DNA of 64,000 nucleotides from Echeneis naucrates (lineage: Eukaryota; Chordata; Actinopteri; Carangiformes; Echeneidae), in NCBI RefSeq assembly GCF_900963305.1, contig NC_042524.1, positions 11,258,693-11,322,692 on the forward strand. The letters run 5' to 3'. Shown here one piece after another: positions 12,801-27,800 of this stretch (position 1 is the first letter of the stretch; each line of letters starts with the position of its first letter). A program made the position numbers and the translations under genes. Under the pieces are notes generated by a model. That model did not search any database, had not been told where the DNA came from, and saw only the letters and a list, made by a program, of their open reading frames with translations.

Positions 12801-15800
12801 AGCAAATATATATATGTTTACCACCTCCACTAAGTTAATAAATTATCCTTTCTTTTCTCCCAGATGACTCTGTTTCAGAGGAAAGTTCTCAGGAGGGAGA
12901 GGACTCCCCTGAGTTTGAACAGATTGAGATGCACAGGCGCATTGGCACTATGTTGCTGGACTCACTAAACAAAGCTGCTTTACATCTCAGAAGGGCCATG
13001 GTACTGTTCATACATACATGCATAATCAAAAACAAGTAAACTAATTCTGACATTGCACAAGATCCCAAATCTTATAGGTCTTGTGTGTTTTTACTATACA
13101 TTCTGTACAGTAATTTTTACTTTTTGTTTTATTTGTGTGCTGTTTTTCATCTAGTTTTGATTTTTTTCAGGTGTTGGCCCATCGTGGCAAACATTGGACT
13201 ACTCTGCAGCAAATATGCCAGACTGTGTGGAACCAAAGCTTTACCTTTCAGGTGCAGGCATCTGCTCATTTTGCACCTCAATCCCCCGTTATAGTAGAGC
13301 AGCTGCACACCATCTTCACCCAGCTGCTGGTGCTAGCTACTGATCTAATGATGGACATGCTGAACAGACTAGGAGTAAGTATTGCAGCTATGGGCAAAAA
13401 CCTTACTATTCATCAAAGAACTCAAAAACATAATGATTCATTCCTAATAGTTATAACAAGAAAACAAAACAGATTGCAAACACTGTAGGAATCCATGTAG
13501 TGCCATTGATTGCTATGGAAGTTACAGTCTGCATCCTGTCAAGATAATGAATCCTGTTTATGACTTTTTCCTCCATCTTGGTCCCTACTAGTTGTGGAGT
13601 TTGTATGACAGTGACCAGACTGAAGAAGAATTAGAATCCAGTCTTCACTTCTCAACCCCACTGGATGACAGCAAACAAGTGGACTTGCGTTGGGTGCGCA
13701 GCTTGGTGTTGCGTACTCTGGAGCTGCTCCATGATAGTGGCAAATGGGAAAACTTGGCCCACTTTGCCTTACTATTTAACTCATACACACGGTAAATATT
13801 ATAATGATTCCATTACACTACACATGCAGAAAATTATTACTGAGTTAATGATGCAGAAAAATATTTTAAAGACACAAGTTTTTCCATCTTTCAACTTCAT
13901 TAGACGCAAAGAGCAAACTTTCATCCAGTGAAGGAAGGCAAAGCAGTTCATAGTGTGAATGAAATGAACATCATGAAATAAACACAGCAAGTGAAATTTG
14001 GCTTTGGGTAACAGGAATGTAATTGATGGAAACACAATTCCCACAAAATATGTGTGTGTCTGTGTATGTGTACATCTGTATGCCTATCTCAGGGAACGTT
14101 ACGCCTTGATCACAGCTCCTCTACTCATCCATGCTCAAAGAAGGCTGCTTGAAAGGATTAGTCATTTTGGAGGGCCTGCTTTTCCACAGCCACACCATGT
14201 CAAGACACAAAATTTGACTGGCAAGGAGGTATTGTTGACATGCACACACACGTATGATGTTGCAGTGACAATAAAAGTATCAAGGAAATTCAATCATTGT
14301 TCATTGTTCTCCCACAAAAATATAATTTCTTGTACAGTTAATGAAAGTGCAATAACTAATTTATTGATGTTTTTTGTATCCATTTGTGTGTTATATTTTT
14401 TACTCTATGTGTATATATGGCTTCTTTTCTACATTTCAGGTGTCTTACAGGAACTATGCAGGCTGTCAGCTACTAAGTGGGAGGACTCCTCCCCATGCAC
14501 AGCAGCCACCCATTCACAAAAAAGCACTGCTCACAAACTACCCTCCTCAACATGCAGTTGAACTTAAAGGTTTGAAAACTCACCTTTGGCCCCTGTAGTT
14601 TGTAGTAAATGGTGATAGCCACCCTTTAACTGGAATGCTCCAGTGTTACAAGGTAACATGAATTCTAAAATGGTGAGATACCTATGTGTTCTGTGTCTAA
14701 GGTGCAGAAATACAGCACTCCATGTCCCTTGTGTGTGTTCCTCTGGATGTAAAAGACACACTGAACTGTTACCGTCAAGCACTTGAGAAAAGGCCGTATT
14801 GTCTTCAAGTCTTCCAGCATAGTCGCACCTTACTTTTGCAGCTTCTGGCATACACACAGCCCTGTGAGTTCAATTTTGATGAAGTGCCACACAAACTCAC
14901 ACATCAACTGTTTGATACTCCAGTAACTTACAGTGTTTCTTCTTCTTTCTAGACTTTGCAGCACAGTTAATAAATTGTCAGAGCAGAAGTCTCAGCCATT
15001 CTCCAAGTGTGGTGAATTTCAGTCCCGCAGTTTTGCCCACTCCAAACATACAGCACTGTGACCTGACAGAGGAAGACTTCAGTACTCCAAATGTTCTCTA
15101 CAGCTACCCTATCAGCACTAACCACATACCAACCGTCATTGCTGCATACTCCAACTCAATTAGTAAGAGGACGAAAGCAAGTCAAGTCAAGTTGCTTTAT
15201 TTTTATGTAGTGCCAGTTCAAAGGCACTTTCCAAATGGAGCACGTCTGTATGCTTTACATAAAAAAGACAAGCATGTACAAGTTTTCAAAAGGTGGCGCA
15301 CTAAGTTAGTGTGTTATACAGAGCAACAGCAGACTAAATGACAAGATAATAGCATGGAATAGCCAAATGAAATATGTGTCAGACTGTCAGGGTGTGATTT
15401 TCCATCCTTATGTCACTTTTCTCTAGAATATCTCCATGCCAACAGTCTTGACTCCCTCAGGGTTTTGGCGCTGCATGAAATTGGAGACCTACATTTCTAC
15501 AATGGAAACATGAGGTCAGAGAATTTTTTTTTTAATTCCCAGAGTGCATACATTTGTGTTGTATTCAAGCTTGTTGATCTTTTCATGAATTACTTTACAA
15601 TAATTAATAATAATTAATCTGTGCTTCATCTTCAGGGTTGCACATTCATGCTGGAGTAAAGCTGTAGATTGTGCCTTACAGAACTCAGGCGCAATAGAGA
15701 AGTGGGATGGTGTGTTGCTTGGGAATGGCTCCTTGCAACAAATGCTGAAAAAGACTGGTGTTTGGGGATGTCTCCATGCTGCTGGGCTTACTGCTAAGAT

Positions 15801-18800
15801 TGCACAGTAGGTTTTAATCAGGTTTTTTATTGATATGATATGCTTTTTGGCCCTGAGGTGTGTATTTTGATCTACAGGTATATCTTAACTTCTGATATCA
15901 GCAAGCGGACCAAGTGCTGTCTCTTCTCTGCTCAACTCTTTAAGGTAATATTCCCAGATGGTATTAATTAATGATAAGACTTGATGCTTTTGCTTTAATT
16001 ACCATGCTTTATTGTATGCGTGTATATATGTATTTATTCTGACCTTTCTGTATGTGTGTGGCCCACTTTACCAGTGTGTGCTGTTCTGCTCCTTGGCTCA
16101 ACCTCAAGCAGATCTTCAGTACGTGTCCCACAGTATTGGAGATGAACTGCTCCCTGGAACTGATCTTTTCTCTGAACCTCACAGGGTTCACCTGGATACT
16201 ACTGTAAGCAGTCTTAACTTTGTCTGCCACTGGCTTTTCACCACAGGATACTACATCATGGTACGCATTTCAACGCGGTCAGTGTGTTTCATTTTGAACT
16301 GCATTGCTTAAGTATGTAATTGACACAGTCTTAACTATATTTGTCATTTCAGCTCCTGCCATTACTAGCTCTTTACTTACATTTTGTGGGGACTCTGTGC
16401 AGAGATGTCCAACGCTACGTTGAAGGCAAAATACTTAAGGTCAGCCTTTGTGTCTTTATATACATTCATGATATTTTTTCTCTAATGGATTAGTTCCTGA
16501 TCTGTTCTCATGTTTCCTGCAGATACGTGCCCTCACTGAACTGTGTCTGTTCACTGAAGCTATGAAGGAGACTGTTGAGCTCACACAAGGAATAGGTGTC
16601 CTCCTGCCTTATGGACACTATATTCCCATACACCACCACCACGTACGAACATGAACTTATGTTCCCTCCTTGTCTTTTTCTCTATTAACCTGTGTTAACT
16701 GGCAACAATAAGTTGTGCTGCTTCTCACTGTTAGCTTTGTATTTGTAATACTATAAAGCAGAAGCTTTTGCGCAATTGTGGAAAAATATTGTCATGCCAT
16801 CTACCTTGTGTTTAACTGCTTGTGGGATTATTTCTATAAATCTGCAATGACAGATTTTTAAAATACATATTATTTTATATGTTGTTATATGCTGGCTTTA
16901 TACATCTTTGAAAGTATTATTATTTTTATTTTGTACATGCCGTAATCTGTGTGAATATTAAACATTGTGCTTACTTGGCAGCCTGTGAACACATTCTACA
17001 GCAACAAGTCTCTCTTGGATAATGCTGAGGTATGAGATTTCTTTAGCTTTGTGATGATAATCTAGGGGTATAATTATTTTATGAGGCTAATTATCCCTAT
17101 TCATATGCAAAATTTATCAATTGCCTTGACGGTGGAAAGTCACATAGGTCATCTTTTAAAGGAAGAATCATAATACCACAGTTAAATGATGAACACATTC
17201 AAAACTCCAGAAACAAAAAAAGTCCAAATATAATAATTGCACATTCTTCTAGAAGTTTAAAAAAATGCCAGATTGATTTACTTTCTGTCTCTGTGCTATT
17301 GTTTCAGCTGTGCCTTTGAAAAATATAAACAGTTTTTTCCCAAAAGGATGTTTACTAAATTGCTGACTATATAGTTGTTGTTGTTGTTGTTGTTGTTTTT
17401 TTTTTTATTGTACTGTTCATTGTGCTTTTGGTCAGGCTTTGGAAGAACTAATGAGCTGTGACTTTGCTCCAGTGGTCCAAAAGTTGTATGGACCTACATT
17501 GTGCCTGCGGTTGAACCTGGCTCGCTCTCAATTAGTCCTGTCACTCAGTAACACCATACATGGCCTTCATGTGTCAGGTATGTACACTAAACTACTTCCT
17601 TCTCTCTTGTTCTTATGTTGGTTTATACTTTGGTCATTTGACTTCTCATTGAAGTAGAACAGATGACATACGAACATTCCTTCAGATACCCACCAACTAA
17701 AAGATCTGTGTCTTTTTGTGATAAGTTTACCATTGGTTATTTGGAATAATAAATTAGCATTTTTTTTTTAAATGTGAGCAGTTACCTACTCCTGTAGGAT
17801 TAAATGAGATCCAGTCAATAACTGTCTTCTGTCATATTCATAATTTTGTCCAACTGTGATTTAATTGCTTGTCCACTTTAGTTTAAGTAGAAAAATTAAA
17901 AATGCTTTGATTTTCGCTTCTTGCGGTTAAAGTGAGAATGTCTTTCTAAATCTGTTGAAGGAGACGCATTTATCAGCATAACAAGTTGTTCCATGAACTC
18001 AAAACACCAGGAAAAGGACATATTGCACACTGAGAGTTCCTGTTTAATGGTAGATGAGCCAAAAAAGCTGGATTTTCTTGCAAAGAAGGAACAGCTCACT
18101 GTAGAAAGGCTTAAGGTGAGCCATAAGGATTTTTCATTTGATCTTTACAGTTTTTGCAGCAACTTTTTCTGGACTGTTTAATTGTTTAATCATGGCACAA
18201 TATTTAAAGTATGAAGATTTTTAGTTTTTTTTCTTCAGCTTGTTTGTAATAATTTGCACATGTATCTTCTCCTCCAATGTAGTTATTTTTGTTGAAAAGA
18301 GCATCCTCCCTGTTGCAATATATATCACAGCAGCTCAAATCTAAGTGTTGCAGCAAAATGGAGACTCTGGAACTGGAAATAGAGTTAAATCTTTTAAGGG
18401 CCAACCTCTACCTGCAGCAAGGACATACTAAAAATAGGTACAGTGGACTTGTGGATGTACTGTGCATTGTCTGCGTTTGCTTATGTTTGTATTTCTTCAC
18501 CATTCTACCTATTTTACTTTCAGTTCCGAAATGGCAATTTCATCCTTGGTACTCCTGCAGACTTCACATGTTACAATGAAAGGATTCCAAACTGGATTCC
18601 AAACACCTGTGTCTGAGGTAACCTATGTAAGCCAACAGGTGGCATCATCATATAAATGCATTTGAACAAAAAAAACCCCAAAAAAACAAAACAAACAGGG
18701 ATAAGAAAATCCTTATTTTGGTACTGTCTTGTATAGATAGCTAATTAAAAATGCAACAGTACCAAAAGAAATTACACAGCCGACAGCATGTTTGTGGACA

Positions 18801-21800
18801 TCTATGTGTACAGGGTACAAAAGAACCTCTGCAGTGTGACTGTCCCAAAGCAGCAGAGGCTGGTGAGAGAATTGGAGTTTATCTGTGGCTTCGGTGCCGC
18901 CTGGCTCTTGTCCATAGCCTGGTGGCACATATACACAGCACTGCTGCACCTTCTCCAGGTCTGGTCATGTATTGTGATGCTGTTTTGTGTAGTCTGGTTT
19001 TGGATGGAATAGTTTGAAGGATATCATGTCAAAAGTCTATCCTCCAATGTGCAGATTTTTTCACATAAAATGTTTTATTATTGTATCCACAATGTGCAGC
19101 ATAAAGTTGACTGAAAAAATTACAAATTAATCATTTATTCTTTGCATGTGTTAATGTGTATGTTGGGGAACTGTCTTTTTAAGGTAAGAACGTGAATGAA
19201 GTGGCAGCAAAAGTGTTAAAGGAAGGTTTCGATGAATGTGTACAATGGGGAGACCTTGATATTCAAGCCCTTTTCATGGTCGAAGCTGCAGCGTTGGAAG
19301 CAAAGAGAGGCAAGCGAGATCATAGCATGACAATGCTTCAGGTACCAAGAAAATATTTCTCTTTTCAAATTTTATTTTTAAGTATTTTGGTAAAATTTAC
19401 ATTAGGAAAACTGAAAACATCGTTCAGCACTGTTGCCCCACAAAGAAGAGAATATATATTCAACGTAATTCAGTTGATCTATAAATCAAAAAATTACCTT
19501 TAGTGACAATGCTTTCTTAATTTTTGTATTTTCCATGTGAATATTGACTGCAGTTTGGTTCAAAGTCAGGGTTTCTGGCTGTGACAAGTTAAAAGCTGGC
19601 TTGAGCTGGCCAGGAATCAAACCTAGAATCTTCTAATACGTAGTCAGACACGTTGCCCATTGCACCACTAGCCCCTATTTCTAATCTTCCATGAAAAACT
19701 CAGGGGATACAGTATTTGTTATTATTTGTCATAAAATAGCATTGGATCATGGGCGAATTCAGATGAAACATTCAGTGAGAATATGTTGAGAACTAATACT
19801 GGACTTGCATCCCTCTTGCCGTGACCCGGATTTGAACCGGGGTTGCTGCGGCCACAACGCAGAGTACTAACCACTATACGATCATGGCTGTTTCCCAATG
19901 CCAGCTGTTGTGATTTTCATGTAGTTTTATTGCTGGCACAAAAAGTACCTTAAGTTTCCTCCCAGGGGCTGAGCTCAATGTGGGATACAAGGCAGTCATT
20001 TTCAGGAATAACTCATCTGTAACTTTGAAGGCTTTTCCCCACAAACATTTTCCATGAAATCAATATCAGAATGTTCATAAAACTCCTACAAAAGGTGAAG
20101 GCCAGGTTAGAGGATTCTGAAGCTTTTTCCTCTTGTGTTGAGAAGCAATTCACTCATTCCATTTGAAGTATTTCATGGATCGAGTGACTTGAGAAGTGGA
20201 CGTTGACTGCAGTTTGGTTCAGAGTCAGGGTTTCTGACCATGACAAGTTAAAAGTTACCACGAGCTAGCCAGGAGTCGAACCTAGAATCTTCTGATCCGT
20301 AGTCAGACGCGTTATCCATTGCGCCACTAGCCCTGCTTCTAGTTGTCCATTAAAAACATAGGGGATGCAGTATTTGTCATTATTTGTCATAAAATTGCAT
20401 CCGATCATGGACGACATTCAGATGTCGTGAGAATATGTTGAGAACTAAAAGTTGACTTGCATCCCTCTTGCCGTGACCCGGATTCGAACCGGGGTTGCTG
20501 CGGCCACAACGCAGAGTACTAACCACTATACGATCACGGCTGTTTCCCAATGCCAGCTGTTGTGATTTTCATGTAGTTTTATTGCTGGCACAAAAAGTAC
20601 CTTAAGTTTCCTCCAAGTGGCTGAGCTCAGTGTGGGATACAAGGCAGTCATTTTCAGGAATAACTCATCTGTAACTTTGAAGGCTTTTCCCCACAAACAT
20701 TTTCCATGAACTGAATGTCAGAATGTTCATAAAACTCCTACAAAAGGTGAAGGCCAGGTTAGAGGATTCGGAAATTTTTTCTCTTGCGTTGAGAAGCAAT
20801 TCACTCATTCCATTTGAAGTATTTCATGGATCGAGTGACTTGAGAAGTGGACGTTGACTGCAGTTTGGTTCAGAGTCAGGGTTTCTGACCCTGACAAGTT
20901 AAACGTTTCCACGAGCCAGACCTAGAATCTTCTGGTCGGTAGTTAGACGCGTTATCCATTGCGCCAATAGCATTGAGTCTAATCTTCCATGAAAAACTCA
21001 GGGGATCCAGTCTTTGTCATTATTTGTCATAAAATTGCAGTGAGAATATGTTGAGAACTAAAACTAGACTGGCATCCCTGCTTGCCGTGACCCGGATTCG
21101 GACCGGGGTTGCTGCGGCCACAACGCAGAGTACTAACCACTATACGATCACGGCTGTTTACCTATGCCAACTGTTATGATTTTTATGTCGTTTTACTGCT
21201 GGCAGTAGGGTACAAAAATTACCTTAAGTTTCCTCCCAGGGGCTGAGCTCAATGTGGGACACAAGGCAGTCATTTTCAGGAATAACTCGTCTGTAACTTT
21301 GAAGGCTTTTCCCCACAAACATTTTCCATGAAATCAATATCAGAATGTTCATAAAACTCCTACAAAAGGTGAAGGCCAGGTTAGAGGATTCTGAAGCTTT
21401 TTCCTCTTGCGTTGAGAAGCAATTGACTCATTCCATTTGAAGTATTTTATGGATCGAGTGACTTGAGAAGTGGACGTTGACTGCAGTTTGGTTCAACGTC
21501 AGGGTTTCTGACCATGACAAGTTAAAAGTTACCACGAGCTAGCCAGGAGTCGAACCTAGAATCTTCTGATCCGTAGTCAGACGCTTTATCCATTGCGCCA
21601 CTAGCCATGCTTCTAGCTGTCCATTAAAAACATAGGGGATCCAGTATTTGTCATTATTTGTCATAAAATTGCATCCGATCATGGACGACATTCAGATGTC
21701 GTGAGAATATGTTGAGACCTAAAAGTGGACTTGCATCCCTCTTGCCGTGACCCGGATTCGAACCGGGGTTGCTGCGGCCACAACGCAGAGTACTAACCAC

Positions 21801-24800
21801 TATACGATCACGGCTGTTTCCCAATGCCAGCTGTTGTGATTTTCATGTAGTTTTATTGCTGGCACAAAAAGTACCTTAAGTTTCCTCCAAGTGGCTGAGC
21901 TCAATGTGGGATACAAGGCAGTCATTTTCAGGAATAACTCATCTGTAACTTTGAAGGCTTTTCCCCACAAACATTTTCCATGAACTGAATGTCAGAATGT
22001 TCATAAAACTCCTACAAAAGGTGAAGGCCAGGTTAGAGGATTCGGAAATTTTTTCTCTTGCGTTGAGAAGCAATTCACTCATTCCATTTGAAGTATTTCA
22101 TGGATCGAGTGACTTGAGAAGTGGACGTTGACTGCAGTTTGGTTCAGAGTCAGGGTTTCTGACCCTGACAAGTTAAACGTTTCCACGAGCCAGACCTAGA
22201 ATCTTCTGGTCGGTAGTTAGACGCGTTATCCATTGCGCCAATAGCATTGAGTCTAATCTTCCATGAAAAACTCAGGGGATCCAGTCTTTGTCATTATTTG
22301 TCATAAAATTGCAGTGAGAATATGTTGAGAACTAAAACTAGACTGGCATCCCTGCTTGCCGTGACCCGGATTCGGACCGGGGTTGCTGCGGCCACAACGC
22401 AGAGTACTAACCACTATACGATCACGGCTGTTTACCTATGCCAACTGTTATGATTTTTATGTCGTTTTACTGCTGGCAGTAGGGTACAAAAATTACCTTA
22501 AGTTTCCTCCCAGGGGCTGAGCTCAATGTGGGACACAAGGCAGTCATTTTCAGGAATAACTCGTCTGTAACTTTGAAGGCTTTTCCCCACAAACATTTTC
22601 CATGAAATCAATATCAGAATGTTCATAAAACTCCTACAAAAGGTGAAGGCCAGGTTAGAGGATTCTGAAGCTTTTTCCTCTTGCGTTGAGAAGCAATTCA
22701 CTCATTCCATTTGAAGTATTTTATGGATCGAGTGACTTGAGAAGTGGACGTTGACTGCAGTTTGGTTCAACGTCAGGGTTTCTGACCATGACAAGTTAAA
22801 AGTTACCACGAGCTAGCCAGGAGTCGAACCTAGAATCTTCTGATCCGTAGTCAGACGCGTTATCCATTGCGCCACTAGCCCTGCTTCTAGTTGTCCATTA
22901 AAAACATAGGGGATCCAGTATTTGTCATTATTTGTCATAAAATTGCATCCGATCATGGACGACATTCAGATGTCATGAGAATATGTTGAGAACTAAAAGT
23001 GGACTTGCATCCTTCTTGCCGTGACCCGGATTCGAACCGGGGTTGCTGCGGCCACAACGCAGAGTACTAACCACTATACGATCACGGCTGTTTCCCAATG
23101 CCAGCTGTTGTGATTTTCATGTAGTTTTATTGCTGGCACAAAAAGTACCTTAAGTTTCCTCCAAGTGGCTGAGCTCAATGTGGGATACAAGGCAGTCATT
23201 TTCAGGAATAACTCATCTGTAACTTTGAAGGCTTTTCCCCACAAACATTTTCCATGAACTGAATGTCAGAATGTTCATAAAACTCCTACAAAAGGTGAAG
23301 GCCAGGTTAGAGGATTCGGAAATTTTTTCTCTTGCGTTGAGAAGCAATTCACTCATTCCATTTGAAGTATTTCATGGATCGAGTGACTTGAGAAGTGGAC
23401 GTTGACTGCAGTTTGGTTCAGAGTCAGGGTTTCTGACCCTGACAAGTTAAACGTTTCCACGAGCCAGACCTAGAATCTTCTGGTCGGTAGTTAGACGCGT
23501 TATCCATTGCGCCACTAGCATTGAGTCTAATCTTCCATGAAAAACTCAGGGGATCCAGTATTTGTCATTATTTGTCATAAAATTGCAGTGAGAATATGTT
23601 GAGAACTAAAACTAGACTGGCATCCCTGCTTGCCGTGACCCGGATTCGGACCGGGGTTGCTGCGGCCACAACGCAGAGTACTAACCACTATACGATCACG
23701 GCTGTTTACCTATGCCAACTGTTATGATTTTTATGTCGTTTTACTGCTGGCAGTAGGGTACAAAAATTACCTTAAGTTTCCTCCCAGGGGCTGAGCTCAA
23801 TGTGGGACACAAGGCAGTCATTTTCAGGAATAACTCGTCTGTAACTTTGAAGGCTTTTCCCCACAAACATTTTCCATGAAATCAATATCAGAATGTTCAT
23901 AAAACTCCTACAAAAGGTGAAGGCCAGGTTAGAGGATTCTGAAGCTTTTTCCTCTTGCGTTGAGAAGCAATTGACTCATTCCATTTGAAGTATTTTATGG
24001 ATCGAGTGACTTGAGAAGTGGACGTTGACTGCAGTTTGGTTCAACGTCAGGGTTTCTGACCATGACAAGTTAAAAGTTACCACGAGCTAGCCAGGAGTCG
24101 AACCTAGAATCTTCTGATCCGTAGTCAGACGCGTTATCCATTGCGCCACTAGCCCTGCTACTAGTTGTCCATTAAAAACATAGGGGATCCAGTATTTGTC
24201 ATTATTTGTCATAAAATTGCATCCGATCATGGACGACATTCAGATGTCGTGAGAATATGTTGAGAACTAAAAGTGGACTTGCATCCCTCTTGCCGTGACC
24301 CGGATTCGAACCGGGGTTGCTGCGGCCACAACGCAGAGTACTAACCACTATACGATCACGGCTGTTTCCCAATGCCAGCTGTTGTGATTTTCATGTAGTT
24401 TTATTGCTGGCACAAAAAGTACCTTAAGTTTCCTCCAAGTGGCTGAGCTCAATGTGGGATACAAGGCAGTCATTTTCAGGAATAACTCATCTGTAACTTT
24501 GAAGGCTTTTCCCCACAAACATTTTCCATGAACTGAATGTCAGAATGTTCATAAAACTCCTACAAAAGGTGAAGGCCAGGTTAGAGGATTCGGAAATTTT
24601 TTCTCTTGCGTTGAGAAGCAATTCACTCATTCCATTTGAAGTATTTCATGGATCGAGTGACTTGAGAAGTGGACGTTGACTGCAGTTTGGTTCAGAGTCA
24701 GGGTTTCTGACCCTGACAAGTTAAACGTTTCCACGAGCCAGACCTAGAATCTTCTGGTCGGTAGTTAGACGCGTTATCCATTGCGCCAATAGCATTGAGT

Positions 24801-27800
24801 CTAATCTTCCATGAAAAACTCAGGGGATCCAGTATTTGTCATTATTTGTCATAAAATTGCAGTGAGAATATGTTGAGAACTAAAACTAGACTGGCATCCC
24901 TGCTTGCCGTGACCCGGATTCGGACCGGGGTTGCTGCGGCCACAACGCAGAGTACTAACCACTATACGATCACGGCTGTTTACCTATGCCAACTGTTATG
25001 ATTTTTATGTCGTTTTACTGCTGGCAGTAGGGTACAAAAATTACCTTAAGTTTCCTCCCAGGGGCTGAGCTCAATGTGGGACACAAGGCAGTCATTTTCA
25101 GGAATAACTCGTCTGTAACTTTGAAGGCTTTTCCCCACAAACATTTTCCATGAAATCAATATCAGAATGTTCATAAAACTCCTACAAAAGGTGAAGGCCA
25201 GGTTAGAGGATTCTGAAGCTTTTTCCTCTTGCGTTGAGAAGCAATTGACTCATTCCATTTGAAGTATTTTATGGATCGAGTGACTTGAGAAGTGGACGTT
25301 GACTGCAGTTTGGTTCAACGTCAGGGTTTCTGACCATGACAAGTTAAAAGTTACCACGAGCTAGCCAGGAGTCGAACCTAGAATCTTCTGATCCGTAGTC
25401 AGACGCGTTATCCATTGCGCCACTAGCCCTGCTACTAGTTGTCCATTAAAAACATAGGGGATCCAGTATTTGTCATTATTTGTCATAAAATTGCATCCGA
25501 TCATGGACGACATTCAGATGTCGTGAGAATATGTTGAGAACTAAAAGTGGACTTGCATCCCTCTTGCCGTGACCCGGATTCGAACCGGGGTTGCTGCGGC
25601 CACAACGCAGAGTACTAACCACTATACGATCACGGCTGTTTCCCAATGCCAGCTGTTGTGATTTTCATGTAGTTTTATTGCTGGCACAAAAAGTACCTTA
25701 AGTTTCCTCCAAGTGGCTGAGCTCAATGTGGGATACAAGGCAGTCATTTTCAGGAATAACTCATCTGTAACTTTGAAGGCTTTTCCCCACAAACATTTTC
25801 CATGAACTGAATGTCAGAATGTTCATAAAACTCCTACAAAAGGTGAAGGCCAGGTTAGAGGATTCGGAAATTTTTTCTCTTGCGTTGAGAAGCAATTCAC
25901 TCATTCCATTTGAAGTATTTCATGGATCGAGTGACTTGAGAAGTGGACGTTGACTGCAGTTTGGTTCAGAGTCAGGGTTTCTGACCCTGACAAGTTAAAC
26001 GTTTCCACGAGCCAGACCTAGAATCTTCTGGTCGGTAGTTAGACGCGTTATCCATTGCGCCAATAGCATTGAGTCTAATCTTCCATGAAAAACTCAGGGG
26101 ATCCAGTATTTGTCATTATTTGTCATAAAATTGCAGTGAGAATATGTTGAGAACTAAAACTAGACTGGCATCCCTGCTTGCCGTGACCCGGATTCGGACC
26201 GGGGTTGCTGCGGCCACAACGCAGAGTACTAACCACTATACGATCACGGCTGTTTACCTATGCCAACTGTTATGATTTTTATGTCGTTTTACTGCTGGCA
26301 GTAGGGTACAAAAATTACCTTAAGTTTCCTCCCAGGGGCTGAGCTCAATGTGGGACACAAGGCAGTCATTTTCAGGAATAACTCGTCTGTAACTTTGAAG
26401 GCTTTTCCCCACAAACATTTTCCATGAAATCAATATCAGAATGTTCATAAAACTCCTACAAAAGGTGAAGGCCAGGTTAGAGGATTCTGAAGCTTTTTCC
26501 TCTTGCGTTGAGAAGCAATTCACTCATTCCATTTGAAGTATTTTATGGATCGAGTGACTTGAGAAGTGGACGTTGACTGCAGTTTGGTTCAACGTCAGGG
26601 TTTCTGACCATGACAAGTTAAAAGTTACCACGAGCTAGCCAGGAGTCGAACCTAGAATCTTCTGATCCGTAGTCAGACGCGTTATCCATTGCGCCACTAG
26701 CCCTGCTTCTAGTTGTCCATTAAAAACATAGGGGATCCAGTATTTGTCATTATTTGTCATAAAATTGCATCCGATCATGGACGACATTCAGATGTCGTGA
26801 GAATATGTTGAGAACTAAAAGTGGACTTGCATCCCTCTTGCCGTGACCCGGATTCGAACCTGGGTTGCTGCGGCCACAACGCAGAGTACTAACCACTATA
26901 CGATCACGGCTGTTTCCCAATGCCAGCTGTTGTGATTTTCATGTAGTTTTATTGCTGGCACAAAAAGTACCTTAAGTTTCCTCCAAGTGGCTGAGCTCAA
27001 TGTGGGATACAAGGCAGTCATTTTCAGGAATAACTCATCTGTAACTTTGAAGGCTTTTCCCCACAAACATTTTCCATGAACTGAATGTCAGAATGTTCAT
27101 AAAACTCCTACAAAAGGTGAAGGCCAGGTTAGAGGATTCGGAAATTTTTTCTCTTGCGTTGAGAAGCAATTCACTCATTTCATTTGAAGTATTTCATGGA
27201 TCGAGTGACTTGAGAAGTGGACGTTGACTGCAGTTTGGTTCAGAGTCAGGGTTTCTGACCCTGACAAGTTAAACGTTTCCACGAGCCAGACCTAGAATCT
27301 TCTGGTCGGTAGTTAGACGCGTTATCCATTGCGCCAATAGCATTGAGTCTAATCTTCCATGAAAAACTCAGGGGATCCAGTCTTTGTCATTATTTGTCAT
27401 AAAATTGCAGTGAGAATATGTTGAGAACTAAAACTAGACTGGCATCCCTGCTTGCCGTGACCCGGATTCGGACCGGGGTTGCTGCGGCCACAACGCAGAG
27501 TACTAACCACTATACGATCACGGCTGTTTACCTATGCCAACTGTTATGATTTTTATGTCGTTTTACTGCTGGCAGTAGGGTACAAAAATTACCTTAAGTT
27601 TCCTCCCAGGGGCTGAGCTCAATGTGGGACACAAGGCAGTCATTTTCAGGAATAACTCGTCTGTAACTTTGAAGGCTTTTCCCCACAAACATTTTCCATG
27701 AAATCAATATCAGAATGTTCATAAAACTCCTACAAAAGGTGAAGGCCAGGTTAGAGGATTCTGAAGCTTTTTCCTCTTGCGTTGAGAAGCAATTCACTCA

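Noticed and set aside
22498-22701. A 67-codon open frame on the - strand, repeated many times between the tRNA pairs
   Set aside because: It starts with GTG in the + reading of the - strand, has no recognised domain, is lost in several units by a single base change, and its repetition simply follows from the array being homogeneous. Its ends shift with the 8-bp spacer deletion. Treated as spacer.
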